Assembly (NCBI GenBank): GCA_012841485.1
Contig: DUUU01000024.1
Coordinates: forward strand, 1 to 20,761
Direction of reading: 5' to 3'
Length of the DNA stretch: 20,761 nt
Origin: Armatimonadota bacterium
Lineage (GTDB): Bacteria > Armatimonadota > JAAZEB01
Made by a program: the position numbers and the translations under genes. Below are positions 7,044 through 14,074 of the stretch, piece by piece (positions within the stretch are counted from its first letter, which is position 1; each line of letters starts with the position of its first letter). Below the pieces are notes generated by a model. That model did not search any database and had not been told where the DNA came from. It was given only the letters and a program-made list of their open reading frames with translations.

Positions 7044-7172
7044 GGACCGCGAAGCGGTCCCACAGGACAGCCCAGGGTCTCCTGACCCTGGGTCTCGCAG
7101 GCAGAAAATACCCGGCACCCTGAAAGGGTGCGACAATTCGTGGTAGCGGATTGTACGACCTCTTCCAGGTCG
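7044..7172. repeat. Cluster of four perfect hairpins
   Basis: Four uninterrupted palindromes occur within 129 bases: GGACCGC-GAA-GCGGTCC (7044-7060), CCCAGGGT/ACCCTGGG with a 6-base loop (7071-7092), GCACCCT-GAA-AGGGTGC (7115-7131), and CGACCT/AGGTCG with a 5-base loop (7156-7172). Two share the GAA triloop. The spacing between them is irregular, and the arms differ, so this is not a simple tandem repeat. Confidence 0.65.
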
Positions 7173-7290
7173 GGGCAGGGCCGCCCGCGGGGCTACGGGA
7201 GAAGAGGCCGGAGAGGTCCGGGCACTGGCGCCGGGAGTCTCTGTGCCCAAGCCGGACTCCTTACCGCCGGATCCCCGCTTCCCAAGGGGA

Positions 7291-8130
7291 TTACTGAACG
7301 CCAAGCGAGGGAGGGGACTCGGGCGGAGCCGTCTCCGTGGTTGCCGATTCGCCGGCGGTGTGCTCTTCCAGCCACCAGAGCGCGTCTTCGAGGGTGGCGA
7401 AGACATCGGCATAGCGCGAGAGGAGCCGGTTTGCCGCCGGGTCGCTGGTAAGCAGGCAGACGGCGACGCCGCGCGCGCGCTGTTGGGCGAGGGCCCAGCG
7501 CAGCCCGGACGGGGTGGTGCGCAGGCGCGTCGCCTGGCGCAGGTCGAGGACAACGGCGGGTACGGAGCCAGGCGTCACTTCCTGCATGCGCGCGGCCAGC
7601 AAGCGGCCCGCGCGGACATCCATGGTGCCCTTCGTCTCAACGATGGGGATCCCGAGGAGGGATCGCACGCGCATCGCGAAAGGCTCGGTGGCGACCGGCT
7701 CCAGGTCGAGCTCGAAACGAAGCTGCCGGCGGTCGCGCTGCTCAGGATGCTTACTCGCCCGCTCCCAGCGCTGCTTGTTCCAGATCTCCACGGCCACGCC
7801 GATGCCGGCAACCGTCGCCTCCTGGGCGGGCAAAATCTCGGCAAACTCGCGGAGCGGGTGCGGAATGAGGAAGCGGCCGGATTTGGGACTGGGCCGGCAC
7901 TCCACTGCGCCGGCAAGGTAGAAACGCTGGAAGATGATGCTCTCGCTAGAGTAGCGGTCCACCAGAGGCTGCCAACGCTCGCGCGACATGGCCAGCAGGC
8001 ATCCGCCAATCCCCTTGGTCAGGACAAAGGGCACGCCAAGGCGCTCTCGGAAGCGCCGGGGCATGATCACGCGGCCCTTCGGATCCATCGTGTAGATGAA
8101 CGTGCCCGACAGAAGGCCATCCTCAGCCAC
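7291..8130 (-). CDS. MraZ-STAS fusion protein
   Basis: From the GTG at 8130 this is a 279-residue protein. Residues about 5-125 match MraZ: two SpoVT-AbrB-type half-domains with FIYTMDPKGRVIMPRRFRE and SPKSGRFLIPHPLREFA, ending in the typical VAVEIWNKQRWE. MraZ is a DNA-binding transcription regulator usually encoded first in the division/cell-wall cluster. Residues about 161-257 look like a STAS domain (as in anti-sigma factor antagonists), with VVLDLRQATRLRTTPSGL and a closing ALWWLEEH. No mraW, ftsL or mur gene is nearby. The GTG is chosen because GGAAGAG lies six bases upstream and MraZ proteins start close to this motif. An upstream ATG at 8202 would add 24 residues without family similarity. 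A low-complexity tail follows STAS. MraZ assignment is firm; the STAS call is good but not certain. Confidence 0.8.
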   Translation of the reverse strand: MAEDGLLSGTFIYTMDPKGRVIMPRRFRERLGVPFVLTKGIGGCLLAMSRERWQPLVDRYSSESIIFQRFYLAGAVECRPSPKSGRFLIPHPLREFAEILPAQEATVAGIGVAVEIWNKQRWERASKHPEQRDRRQLRFELDLEPVATEPFAMRVRSLLGIPIVETKGTMDVRAGRLLAARMQEVTPGSVPAVVLDLRQATRLRTTPSGLRWALAQQRARGVAVCLLTSDPAANRLLSRYADVFATLEDALWWLEEHTAGESATTETAPPESPPSLGVQ

Positions 8131-8535
8131 ATCAATCTCTTCCAAGGAATCCCCCCCGTGCCTACAACCGACACAAAACAACTCCGGGAATGGGCGGCAC
8201 ACGGCGGCGCGGAAGGCGCCGGTGCCGGTGATGGCGTCAGGCGTAGCGACCCCGTGGCGCGCCAGCGAAGAGGGTTGCTGGGCGCTCTCCTCTCTACCTA
8301 TTCTCTCTTACCCGGCAGGGATCCTGCCTGACCCGCGCGCCGCTTTTTCGAGCGCCTGCCTGGCATGTCCCCCCCCGAGCAGTGTGGAGAGCAGCTTTTC
8401 CATCACCTGCGCCCGCGGAGGACCTGCGGAAGAGCGGAGCCGCAGACACCGCGCCGGCAAGGAGGGGGCGGCGTTCACTTGTTCATCCCCGATCCGCGCG
8501 CCTGCCTTTGCCCCGATTGGAGTGCGCCCGCGTGG
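8131..8535. other. Intergenic region upstream of the MraZ-STAS gene
   Basis: Between the divergent MraZ-STAS and RicT genes I find one clear palindrome, GGCAGG-GAT-CCTGCC (8314-8328), and the RicT promoter at the right edge. I see no convincing promoter for the minus-strand gene and no repeated TGGG-type MraZ boxes. Open frames on both strands have no recognisable features. Confidence 0.4.
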
Positions 8536-8564
8536 TTGATCCCCATCCTGGCGTATGGTATGAT
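8536..8564 (+). promoter_or_regulatory. Promoter of the RicT/PSP1 gene
   Basis: TTGATC (8536-8541), a 17-base spacer and TATGAT (8559-8564) preceded by TGG form a sigma-70-type promoter with an extended -10. The predicted start, near 8571, gives a leader of about 43 bases. The HD-domain gene has almost the same promoter at 10115-10143. Confidence 0.75.
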
Positions 8565-8613
8565 GGTAGATAGACCCGGATACCCTCTGCGGGAATCTGG
8601 AAGGACTAGAGGT

Positions 8614-9492
8614 ATGCCAACAGTCGTCTTCGTCAGCTTCCGTGAACCGGGGAAGATGCTCCCATTCGGGCCCGGATCGCTCGATCTGCGCGCCGGCAGC
8701 TACGTCGTCGCGGAGACGGCTCGGGGCGTGGAGCTGGGCATGGTGCGTCGCGAGCGCCAGGAAGTGCCGCTCAAGGAGTTGACGCAGCCCTTGCGTACCA
8801 TCATCCGTGAAGCGACGCCGGAAGACCATGCTCAAGCACGTGCGAACCTCCAGCGAGAGCAGGAGGCGTTGGGCCTCTGTGCCGCCAAGATCGCCAAGCA
8901 TGGCCTCCCGATGCGCCTCCTTCGCGCCGAGTACACCCTCGACCGGGCCCGCATTGTCTTCTTCTTCTATGCCGAGGGGCGCGTCGATTTCCGCGAGTTG
9001 GTCAAGGATCTCGCCAGCACCTTGCGGACACGCATCGAACTACACCAGGTGGGCGCGCGCGACGCATCCAAGCTCGTTGGCGGCTTCGGGCGGTGCGGGC
9101 GCGAACTCTGCTGCACCGCGTGGCTCACCGGCTTCGAGCCGATCTCCATGAAGATGGCCAAGGACCAGGACCTTGCCCTCAACCCGACGAAATTCTCGGG
9201 CCAATGCGGCAAGCTGATGTGCTGCCTGCGCTACGAGGTGGAGCTCTACCGACAGGCAAAGCCACGCCTTCCTCGCATCGGAGCCACCATCGCCACCCCC
9301 CAGGGCAACGCGCGCGTGGTTGAGATCAATATCCCGGCAGAGCGTGTCCTCGTGGAGTATCAGGAGACAGGCGCCCGCGTGGGGTTGGCGTTCGCGGACG
9401 TGCTGTCCCCTTGCAGCAGTGGGTGTGCTTCTGGAGATGGGTGCGCCGGGTGCGCGGGGAACTCACCGGCAGCCCCCAGCTCGCATCGCTGA
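8614..9492 (+). CDS. RicT/YaaT-like PSP1 domain protein
   Basis: This 292-residue protein belongs to the PSP1 C-terminal family (RicT/YaaT). In Bacillus subtilis this protein joins RicA and RicF in an Fe-S complex that adjusts RNase Y-dependent mRNA processing and phosphorelay activity. The conserved cysteine motifs are present: GRCGRELCC followed by GQCGKLMCCLRYE, with the linking segment KMAKDQDLALNPTKFSG. The ATG at 8614 begins the family-type N-terminus (MPTVVFVSF) and has GGAAGGA (8599-8605) upstream. Unusual is a C-terminal tail with five more cysteines in CSSGCASGDGCAGCAG, which may bind metal. No RicA or RicF partner is visible in the window. The gene is convergent with the HD-domain gene, with only ten bases between stops. 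Confidence 0.9.
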   Translation: MPTVVFVSFREPGKMLPFGPGSLDLRAGSYVVAETARGVELGMVRRERQEVPLKELTQPLRTIIREATPEDHAQARANLQREQEALGLCAAKIAKHGLPMRLLRAEYTLDRARIVFFFYAEGRVDFRELVKDLASTLRTRIELHQVGARDASKLVGGFGRCGRELCCTAWLTGFEPISMKMAKDQDLALNPTKFSGQCGKLMCCLRYEVELYRQAKPRLPRIGATIATPQGNARVVEINIPAERVLVEYQETGARVGLAFADVLSPCSSGCASGDGCAGCAGNSPAAPSSHR

Positions 9493-9502
9493 AGCGCACG
9501 TC

Positions 9503-10081
9503 TCAGCCTTTCCCGGTGACCCAGTGCGGATCGCGCTTATTGCCGAACCACCAGTCATCGGCAGGTGTTGTCAGGACCTCGTCGCCGAGTTCCCGCCCGA
9601 CGGGTGTCTGAAGGCGCTCGCGGCAGGTTCGGATCCACTCATCGGCCCGTGGATTGCCCAGGTCGGCCTCTTCACGCAGCAGGGCGAGGAGCTCGATCTG
9701 GTCGGCATCACGCGCCAGGCGTGCCTCCAGCGTCTCACCCTTCTCAAACTCATCGACTGCGGCGATAAGGATCTTCCCCAAAGGCGACGCGGTGCCTATG
9801 TCGGCGCACAGGCGCTCCATATCCACGCGCAGATACTTCCGGTTCACGTAGTTGTGATCCCCGATGCGCGTCTCTGGCAGGTCATGAAAGAGGCAGAGCC
9901 AGGCCAGCCGGGCTTCATCAACCCGCTCCTCGCACCGGCGCGCGAGCATCAAAGCAATGCACGCCACCCGGTGGGAATGCTCCGCGACCGTCTGCCGGCC
10001 GCTCCCCAGAAAGAGTAGCCCGCTCCGCTCGAGCCGCGCCAACATGCCCAGCTCATGCACCAGATTCGCCCATTCGCTCAT
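9503..10081 (-). CDS. HD-domain phosphohydrolase, 5'-deoxynucleotidase (YfbR/HDDC2) type
   Basis: This 192-residue protein carries the metal-binding HD signature in order: H35 in VAEHSHRVA, H66-D67 in LFHDLPE, and D126 in RDADQIELL. The spacing and short length fit YfbR/HDDC2-type enzymes, which remove phosphate from deoxynucleoside 5'-monophosphates and help balance nucleotide pools. Substrate choice cannot be settled by eye. The ATG at 10081 has GGAG (minus strand, 10088-10091) at six-base spacing and a strong promoter about 35 bases upstream. The gene seems monocistronic. Confidence 0.85.
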   Translation of the reverse strand: MSEWANLVHELGMLARLERSGLLFLGSGRQTVAEHSHRVACIALMLARRCEERVDEARLAWLCLFHDLPETRIGDHNYVNRKYLRVDMERLCADIGTASPLGKILIAAVDEFEKGETLEARLARDADQIELLALLREEADLGNPRADEWIRTCRERLQTPVGRELGDEVLTTPADDWWFGNKRDPHWVTGKG

Positions 10082-10114
10082 GCGGAACTCCTATCTCTAA
10101 GCTTCATTGCCGCC

Positions 10115-10143
10115 AGTATACCAGTCACTGCGCCTCCGATCAA
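10115..10143 (-). promoter_or_regulatory. Promoter of the HD-domain gene
   Basis: On the minus strand TTGATC (10138-10143), a 17-base spacer and TATACT (10115-10120) preceded by TGG form a near-consensus sigma-70 promoter with an extended -10. The elements nearly match those of the RicT promoter. Confidence 0.8.
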
Positions 10144-10438
10144 CACCCGGCGGCGAGAGGCCGCGTAGCGCAGTGGCATCGCGCGAGCGTGAACTGCAGC
10201 GCCGCGTGTTCCGCGCGGAGGTGACGAACCTGGATTTGGCAGGGGCGAACAGTGAACGTTCGCCCCTAACGGCGGCCGAGGGTTCGGTGCCGGGTGCGAT
10301 GGGGCATCTGCCCGTAACGCGCGACAGTACGCCGCGAGCGCACCCTCCCCATCAGCGTCCGTCCTCTTATCCGCGCTATCGACGCCGGCGCGGGGCCGGA
10401 GGGCAGGAAGGGGCCCGGGGCGTAGAAAAACGATTGCT
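10144..10438. other. Intergenic region between the HD-domain gene and ruvC
   Basis: No gene is supported in these roughly 295 bases. They contain a short GCGGC/GCCGC hairpin (10150-10164), the second GGGCGAAC palindrome (10241-10267), and a GGGC/GCCC dyad (10302-10313). One plus-strand frame is open but has no recognisable protein features. Confidence 0.5.
10241..10267. repeat. GGGCGAAC palindrome, copy 2
   Basis: AGGGGCGAAC (10241-10250) and GTTCGCCCCT (10258-10267) form a perfect 10-bp stem with loop AGTGAAC. The arms match those of copy 1 at 6939-6961. Confidence 0.65.
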
Positions 10439-10468
10439 TTGACGCAGCAAACCGATGTATGCTATAAT
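10439..10468 (+). promoter_or_regulatory. Promoter of the ruvCAB operon
   Basis: TTGACG (10439-10444), an 18-base spacer and TATAAT (10463-10468) preceded by TGC form a strong extended -10 promoter. The predicted start is near 10475. I see no LexA-type operator. Confidence 0.8.
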
Positions 10469-10500
10469 GCGTTGCAGGCGGAGAGCGAGAGGGGGTGCCG

Positions 10501-11001
10501 GTGTTGCGTGTGCTTGGGATCGACCCGGGGCTGGGGACCACCGGCTATGGCGTCGTGGAGATCGCCGCGGGCGCGCCCCGGATCTGCGAGGCCGGAACGG
10601 TGCGCACCAGGCGTGAAGACGCCCTCCCGGAGCGGCTGCGCGCTCTCTATGAGGGCATCTCCGAGGTGATTCGCGACTGCCATCCCGAGGTGATCGCTCT
10701 GGAAGACCTCTACACCGAGTACCAGTTCCCGCGGACGGCGCTGCTCATGGCACACGCGCGAGGCGCGATCTGCTTGGCCGCCGCACACCAGGCGATTCCC
10801 GTGATCAGCTATGCGCCCAGCGAGGTGAAGAGCGCCGTGGTGGGATCCGGGCGGGCGAGCAAGGAGCAGGTTCAGGGCACGGTTCAGCGCGTCTTCGGCT
10901 TGAGCCAGCCGCCTCACCCCAACGATGTCGCCGACGCGCTCGCCCTGGCGCTCACGGGATGCTACCGGCAGGGCAGCCCCTTGCGAACGAGGGAGAGATG
11001 A
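10501..11001 (+). CDS. ruvC: Holliday junction resolvase RuvC
   Basis: This 166-residue protein is RuvC, the endonuclease that cuts Holliday junctions symmetrically while working with RuvAB. All four acidic catalytic positions are present: D8 in GIDPG, E68 in ALEDLY, and D142 and D145 in PNDVADALA. The GTG at 10501 gives the usual family N-terminus (MLRVLGIDPG) and has a G-rich Shine-Dalgarno (10486-10494) at good spacing. A GTG six bases earlier is possible but lies on the ribosome site. The stop overlaps the ruvA start as ATGA, so the genes are translationally coupled. Confidence 0.96.
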   Translation: MLRVLGIDPGLGTTGYGVVEIAAGAPRICEAGTVRTRREDALPERLRALYEGISEVIRDCHPEVIALEDLYTEYQFPRTALLMAHARGAICLAAAHQAIPVISYAPSEVKSAVVGSGRASKEQVQGTVQRVFGLSQPPHPNDVADALALALTGCYRQGSPLRTRER

Positions 11002-11651
11002 TCGGCTATTTGCGCGGCAACCTGGTGGAGCTGGACGACGAGCGCGTCATCCTATGCGTCGGCGGCGTTGGCTATGAGGTGCTTCTTCCCGCCATCGAGA
11101 TGCGCGCCTTGCGCGCGCGCCTGGGCGAGGCCCTACACGACGCGGAGCGCCTGCGCGCGCAGGAGGTGGAGCTCTACGTTTACGAGCATATCGCCGACCG
11201 CCAACCGAATACCCTCTTTGGTTTTAACCAGCGCCTGGAGAAGGATTTCTTTCGCCTCCTCATCACCGTCAGCGATATCGGCCCCGCGACGGCCGCCAAG
11301 GCGATGGCGATCCCGGTGGCAGAGATCGCTGCGGCCATCGAGCGTCGCGATACGCGCGTTCTCAGCAGCCTCCCCGGCATCGGGAAGCGCAAGGCGGAGC
11401 AGATGGTCGCGACCCTGAAGGGAAAGTCGCTCCCCTTCTGCCTGGCTCCCATTCCGGACCTGGAGGAGGCACCCGCGCCGGAGGAGGTGTCACAGTTTGT
11501 GAAGGATGTGCAGCAGGTCCTGGTGGAGCAGCTCGGCTATAAGCCGCACGAGGCAGAGGCGATGGTCGCGCGCGCCATCCAGCGCCACCCAGAGCTGGAG
11601 GATGCCCAGGCGCTGCTGGAAGAGATCTGGACCGGCGAGAAGCCGTCGTAG
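10998..11651 (+). CDS. ruvA: Holliday junction DNA helicase subunit RuvA
   Basis: This 217-residue protein binds the four-way junction as a tetramer and loads RuvB. An OB-fold domain (about residues 1-65) begins MIGYLRG. Two helix-hairpin-helix motifs follow, VSDIGPATAAKAM (91-103) and LPGIGKRKAEQM (125-136). A flexible acidic and proline-rich linker then leads to the C-terminal RuvB-binding domain (about 165-215). It is somewhat longer than the usual 190-205 residues, mainly through an insertion near 42-57 in the OB domain. The ATG at 10998 has GGGAGAG just upstream. Confidence 0.95.
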   Translation: MIGYLRGNLVELDDERVILCVGGVGYEVLLPAIEMRALRARLGEALHDAERLRAQEVELYVYEHIADRQPNTLFGFNQRLEKDFFRLLITVSDIGPATAAKAMAIPVAEIAAAIERRDTRVLSSLPGIGKRKAEQMVATLKGKSLPFCLAPIPDLEEAPAPEEVSQFVKDVQQVLVEQLGYKPHEAEAMVARAIQRHPELEDAQALLEEIWTGEKPS

Positions 11652-11660
11652 AGAAGAGCC

Positions 11661-12689
11661 ATGGCGAGAGAGCGCCTTATCACCAACGAAGAGATACCGG
11701 AAGACCAGGCCGCGACCGTGGCGCTGCGACCGCGCTCGTTCGATGAGTACATCGGGCAGCAGGAGGTCGTCCGGCCGCTGCGTATCGCCCTGGAGGCCGC
11801 GCGCCAGCGTGGCGAGCCTCTCGAGCATGTGCTGCTGCATGGCCCCCCAGGCCTGGGGAAGACGACCCTGGCGCACATCATCCGCCACTATATGGATGTT
11901 GAGGTGATCGCCACCTCCGGCCCCGCATTGAAGCGCGCCGGCGACCTGATGGGCCTGCTCACCAATCTCAAGGAGGGCGATGTCTTCTTTATCGATGAGA
12001 TTCATCGCCTGGACCCGGCGGTGGAGGAATACCTCTATCCCGCGATGGAGGACTTCATCGTTGACTTCGTCGTCGACAAGGGCGCCAATGCCCGGATGCT
12101 CAACTTCAAGCTGCGCCGGTTCACCCTCGTCGGCGCCACGACGATGGCCGGGCTGTTAACGGCGCCGCTGCGCGACCGCTTTGGTCTCGTATACCGGATG
12201 AACTACTACACGCCGGACGAGCTGCGCGCTGTGGTGATGCGCTCCGCGAGTTTGCTGCAAATTGAGATTGGGGAGGACGCCGCGGCTGAGATCGCCCGCC
12301 GGGCCCGGGGCACCCCCCGCATTGCCAACCGCCTTCTGCGCCGCGTGCGCGACTATGCCCAGGTGGAGGCGGGAGGCGTGATCACCTGTGCCGTCGCTGA
12401 TGCCGCGCTCCGCCTGGAGGGGATCGATGCCGTGGGCCTGGATAATCTGGACCGCGCCCTCCTGCGCACGATCATCGATGTTTACCAGGGCGGCCCCGTG
12501 GGGATCGAGGCGCTTGCCGCCACGCTCAACGAGAGTCAGAGCACCCTCGTGGAGGTCGTCGAGCCCTACCTGCTGCAGATCGGCTTCCTCGCTCGGACCC
12601 CGGGCGGGCGCAAGGCCACCCTGGCTGCCTACCAGCACCTGCACGTGCCCACCTCTGGCCACGCGGCCCAACCGGGCCTCGGTCTGTAG
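11661..12689 (+). CDS. ruvB: Holliday junction DNA helicase motor RuvB
   Basis: This 342-residue AAA+ ATPase drives branch migration of Holliday junctions with RuvA. It has the family N-terminus (ALRPRSFDEYIGQ), Walker A GPPGLGKTT (61-69), Walker B VFFIDEIH (108-115), sensor 1 GATT (158-161), the arginine-finger region PLRDRFG (169-175), sensor 2 RGTPRIANR and a C-terminal winged helix ending near FLARTPGGRKAT. The length is normal. It starts nine bases after the ruvA stop and closes the operon. No clear intrinsic terminator follows. Confidence 0.97.
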   Translation: MARERLITNEEIPEDQAATVALRPRSFDEYIGQQEVVRPLRIALEAARQRGEPLEHVLLHGPPGLGKTTLAHIIRHYMDVEVIATSGPALKRAGDLMGLLTNLKEGDVFFIDEIHRLDPAVEEYLYPAMEDFIVDFVVDKGANARMLNFKLRRFTLVGATTMAGLLTAPLRDRFGLVYRMNYYTPDELRAVVMRSASLLQIEIGEDAAAEIARRARGTPRIANRLLRRVRDYAQVEAGGVITCAVADAALRLEGIDAVGLDNLDRALLRTIIDVYQGGPVGIEALAATLNESQSTLVEVVEPYLLQIGFLARTPGGRKATLAAYQHLHVPTSGHAAQPGLGL

Positions 12690-12901
12690 CCCGGCGCGTT
12701 CGCTCCAGAGTCACGCGCAGGCCAACAGGCGCGCGGAGCGAGAGCCCCGCGCTGCTTCCCAGCAAGGGTCCTGCGGGCTCCGCTCCCCCGGCCCGAAGGG
12801 CTTCGCCCACACGCAGCGCGGGTGTTTACGCCCGCGCCATACCCGTAGTGCGGATCGTTCCCGGCTCACCCTCTTAGGCTCTCGCGGTATGCACGCCCTC
12901 C
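12690..12901. other. Intergenic region with imperfect inverted repeats after ruvB
   Basis: About 210 bases without a supported gene. Outer arms GGAGCGAGAGCCC (12736-12748) and GGGCTCCGCTCC (near 12774-12786) pair with one bulge around an inner GCTG/CAGC stem. A GGGC-TTC-GCCC triloop dyad follows at 12798-12808 (GAA loop on the minus strand). The segment resembles 6862-6905. These hairpins could slow transcription after ruvB, but lack a T run. Confidence 0.45.
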
Positions 12902-12930
12902 TTGGCAAACCGCTCGTTCTCGTGTATACT
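12902..12930 (+). promoter_or_regulatory. Promoter of trxB
   Basis: TTGGCA (12902-12907), a 17-base spacer and TATACT (12925-12930) form a good sigma-70 promoter. The leader would be about 22 bases and includes GGGAGG (12945-12950). Confidence 0.75.
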
Positions 12931-12958
12931 TAGACTCGGTGAATGGGAGGGATACGAC

Positions 12959-13894
12959 ATGCCGGATGACGTGAGGAACGTGATTATCCTGGGTTCGGGG
13001 CCGGCCGGCCTCACCGCGGCGATCTACACCGCGCGCGCCGGCCTTTCCCCCCTGGTTATCGCCGGTGATCAGCCGGGCGGGCAGCTCACGATCACCACCG
13101 AGGTGGAGAACTGGCCGGGCATGCGCGAGGGCATCATGGGCCCACAGCTCATGGAGGACATGCGCTTCCAGGCGGAGCGGTTTGGCACCGAGTTTATCGA
13201 CGAGCGTGCCACCGAAGTGGACATCCAGGGCCGCCCGTTCCATGTCAACGTTGGCCCCGATATCTACCTATGTAAGACGCTGATCATCGCCACGGGCGCC
13301 TCGGCCCGGCTGCTGGGGCTCGACTCCGAGGCGAAACTGATGGGCCATGGCGTGTCGGCATGCGCGACCTGTGACGGTTTCTTTTTCCGCAACCTCGAGG
13401 TGATGGTGGTTGGCGGCGGCGATACGGCGATGGAAGAGGCGATCTTCCTCACGCGCTTCGCGAAGCATGTCACCGTGGTACACCGCCGCGATACACTGCG
13501 CGCCTCCAAGTTTATGCAGGAGCGCGCGATGAAGAATCCCAAGATCGGATTCATCTGGGACTCCGTCGTCGATCACATTCTAGATGTGGATCAGGGGAAG
13601 GTGACCGCCGTTCGCCTCCGCAACGTCAAGACCGGCGAGCTCTCCGAGCACCCGACCAACGGCCTCTTTGTCGCCATCGGCCACCGCCCAAACACCGGTT
13701 TGTTCGAGCAGCAGCTCGAGCTGGATGCCAAGGGATACGTCGTCACCCGCGAGGGGGCGCGCACCAGCGTGCCCGGGGTCTTCGCGTGTGGCGATGTGCA
13801 GGATCCGATCTACCGCCAGGCGATCACCGCGGCGGGATCCGGGTGCATGGCAGCCATGGACGCCGAGCGCTTCCTCGAGGCGGAAGAAGGATAG
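12959..13894 (+). CDS. trxB: Thioredoxin-disulfide reductase TrxB
   Basis: This 311-residue flavoprotein transfers electrons from NADPH to thioredoxin. It contains the FAD-binding GSGPAG (12-17), the redox-active CATC (135-138), the NADPH-binding [10 protein letters not shown] (152-161) with HRRDTLRAS (175-183), and the C-terminal FAD motif [11 protein letters not shown]. Length and motif order are those of the low-molecular-weight bacterial enzyme. The HRR motif favours NADPH over NADH. The ATG at 12959 is eight bases after GGGAGG. No thioredoxin gene is in the window. Confidence 0.95.
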   Translation: MPDDVRNVIILGSGPAGLTAAIYTARAGLSPLVIAGDQPGGQLTITTEVENWPGMREGIMGPQLMEDMRFQAERFGTEFIDERATEVDIQGRPFHVNVGPDIYLCKTLIIATGASARLLGLDSEAKLMGHGVSACATCDGFFFRNLEVMVVGGGDTAMEEAIFLTRFAKHVTVVHRRDTLRASKFMQERAMKNPKIGFIWDSVVDHILDVDQGKVTAVRLRNVKTGELSEHPTNGLFVAIGHRPNTGLFEQQLELDAKGYVVTREGARTSVPGVFACGDVQDPIYRQAITAAGSGCMAAMDAERFLEAEEG

Positions 13895-14048
13895 CGCAGG
13901 TTTCGGATCGCGGGGATGGGCCGAGCCGGCCTGGAACCCGCCCGTCCCCAGCGGCAAGCAAACAGGCGTGTGGCATGCGATTCCTGGCTAGGCGACCCAC
14001 GCTCCTCCTGATGGGAGTGGATGGGCCGGCGGCTTTGTTCTTGCCCGA

Positions 14049-14066
14049 CCTCACGGCCATGTGAGG
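14049..14066 (+). other. Dyad covering the sepF ribosome-binding site
   Basis: CCTCAC (14049-14054) can pair with GTGAGG (14061-14066), the best Shine-Dalgarno candidate for sepF, across a six-base loop. An ATG immediately followed by TGA (14059-14064) lies inside it. The structure could mask the ribosome site. Confidence 0.4.
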
Positions 14067-14074
14067 CCCGAGGC

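Larger units (their letters stand above)
6793..7290. other. Gene-free region carrying multiple hairpins
   Basis: No convincing gene is present in these roughly 500 bases between the stop codons of the converging RseB-like and MraZ-STAS genes. Open frames here lack recognisable protein features. The stretch holds at least seven palindromes: 6879-6896, 6939-6961, 7044-7060, 7071-7092, 7115-7131, 7156-7172 and 7271-7291. None is followed by a clear T run, so they are not typical intrinsic terminators on either strand, although some could help end the two converging transcripts. Confidence 0.6.

Noticed and set aside
6793..7290. CRISPR array in the hairpin region
   Set aside because: The palindromes differ in sequence and spacing; there is no regular repeat-spacer pattern and no cas gene.
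7243..8331. 362-codon plus-strand frame across the MraZ-STAS gene
   Set aside because: The opposite strand encodes an unmistakable MraZ; this frame shows no family features.
8308..8403. Short minus-strand frame starting MEKLLSTLLGGG upstream of the MraZ-STAS gene
   Set aside because: About 32 codons with only a weak ribosome site and no family match; too little to call a gene.
10439..10500. LexA/SOS operator for the ruv operon
   Set aside because: Neither the CTG-N10-CAG nor the GAAC-N4-GTTC type of box is visible in the promoter region.
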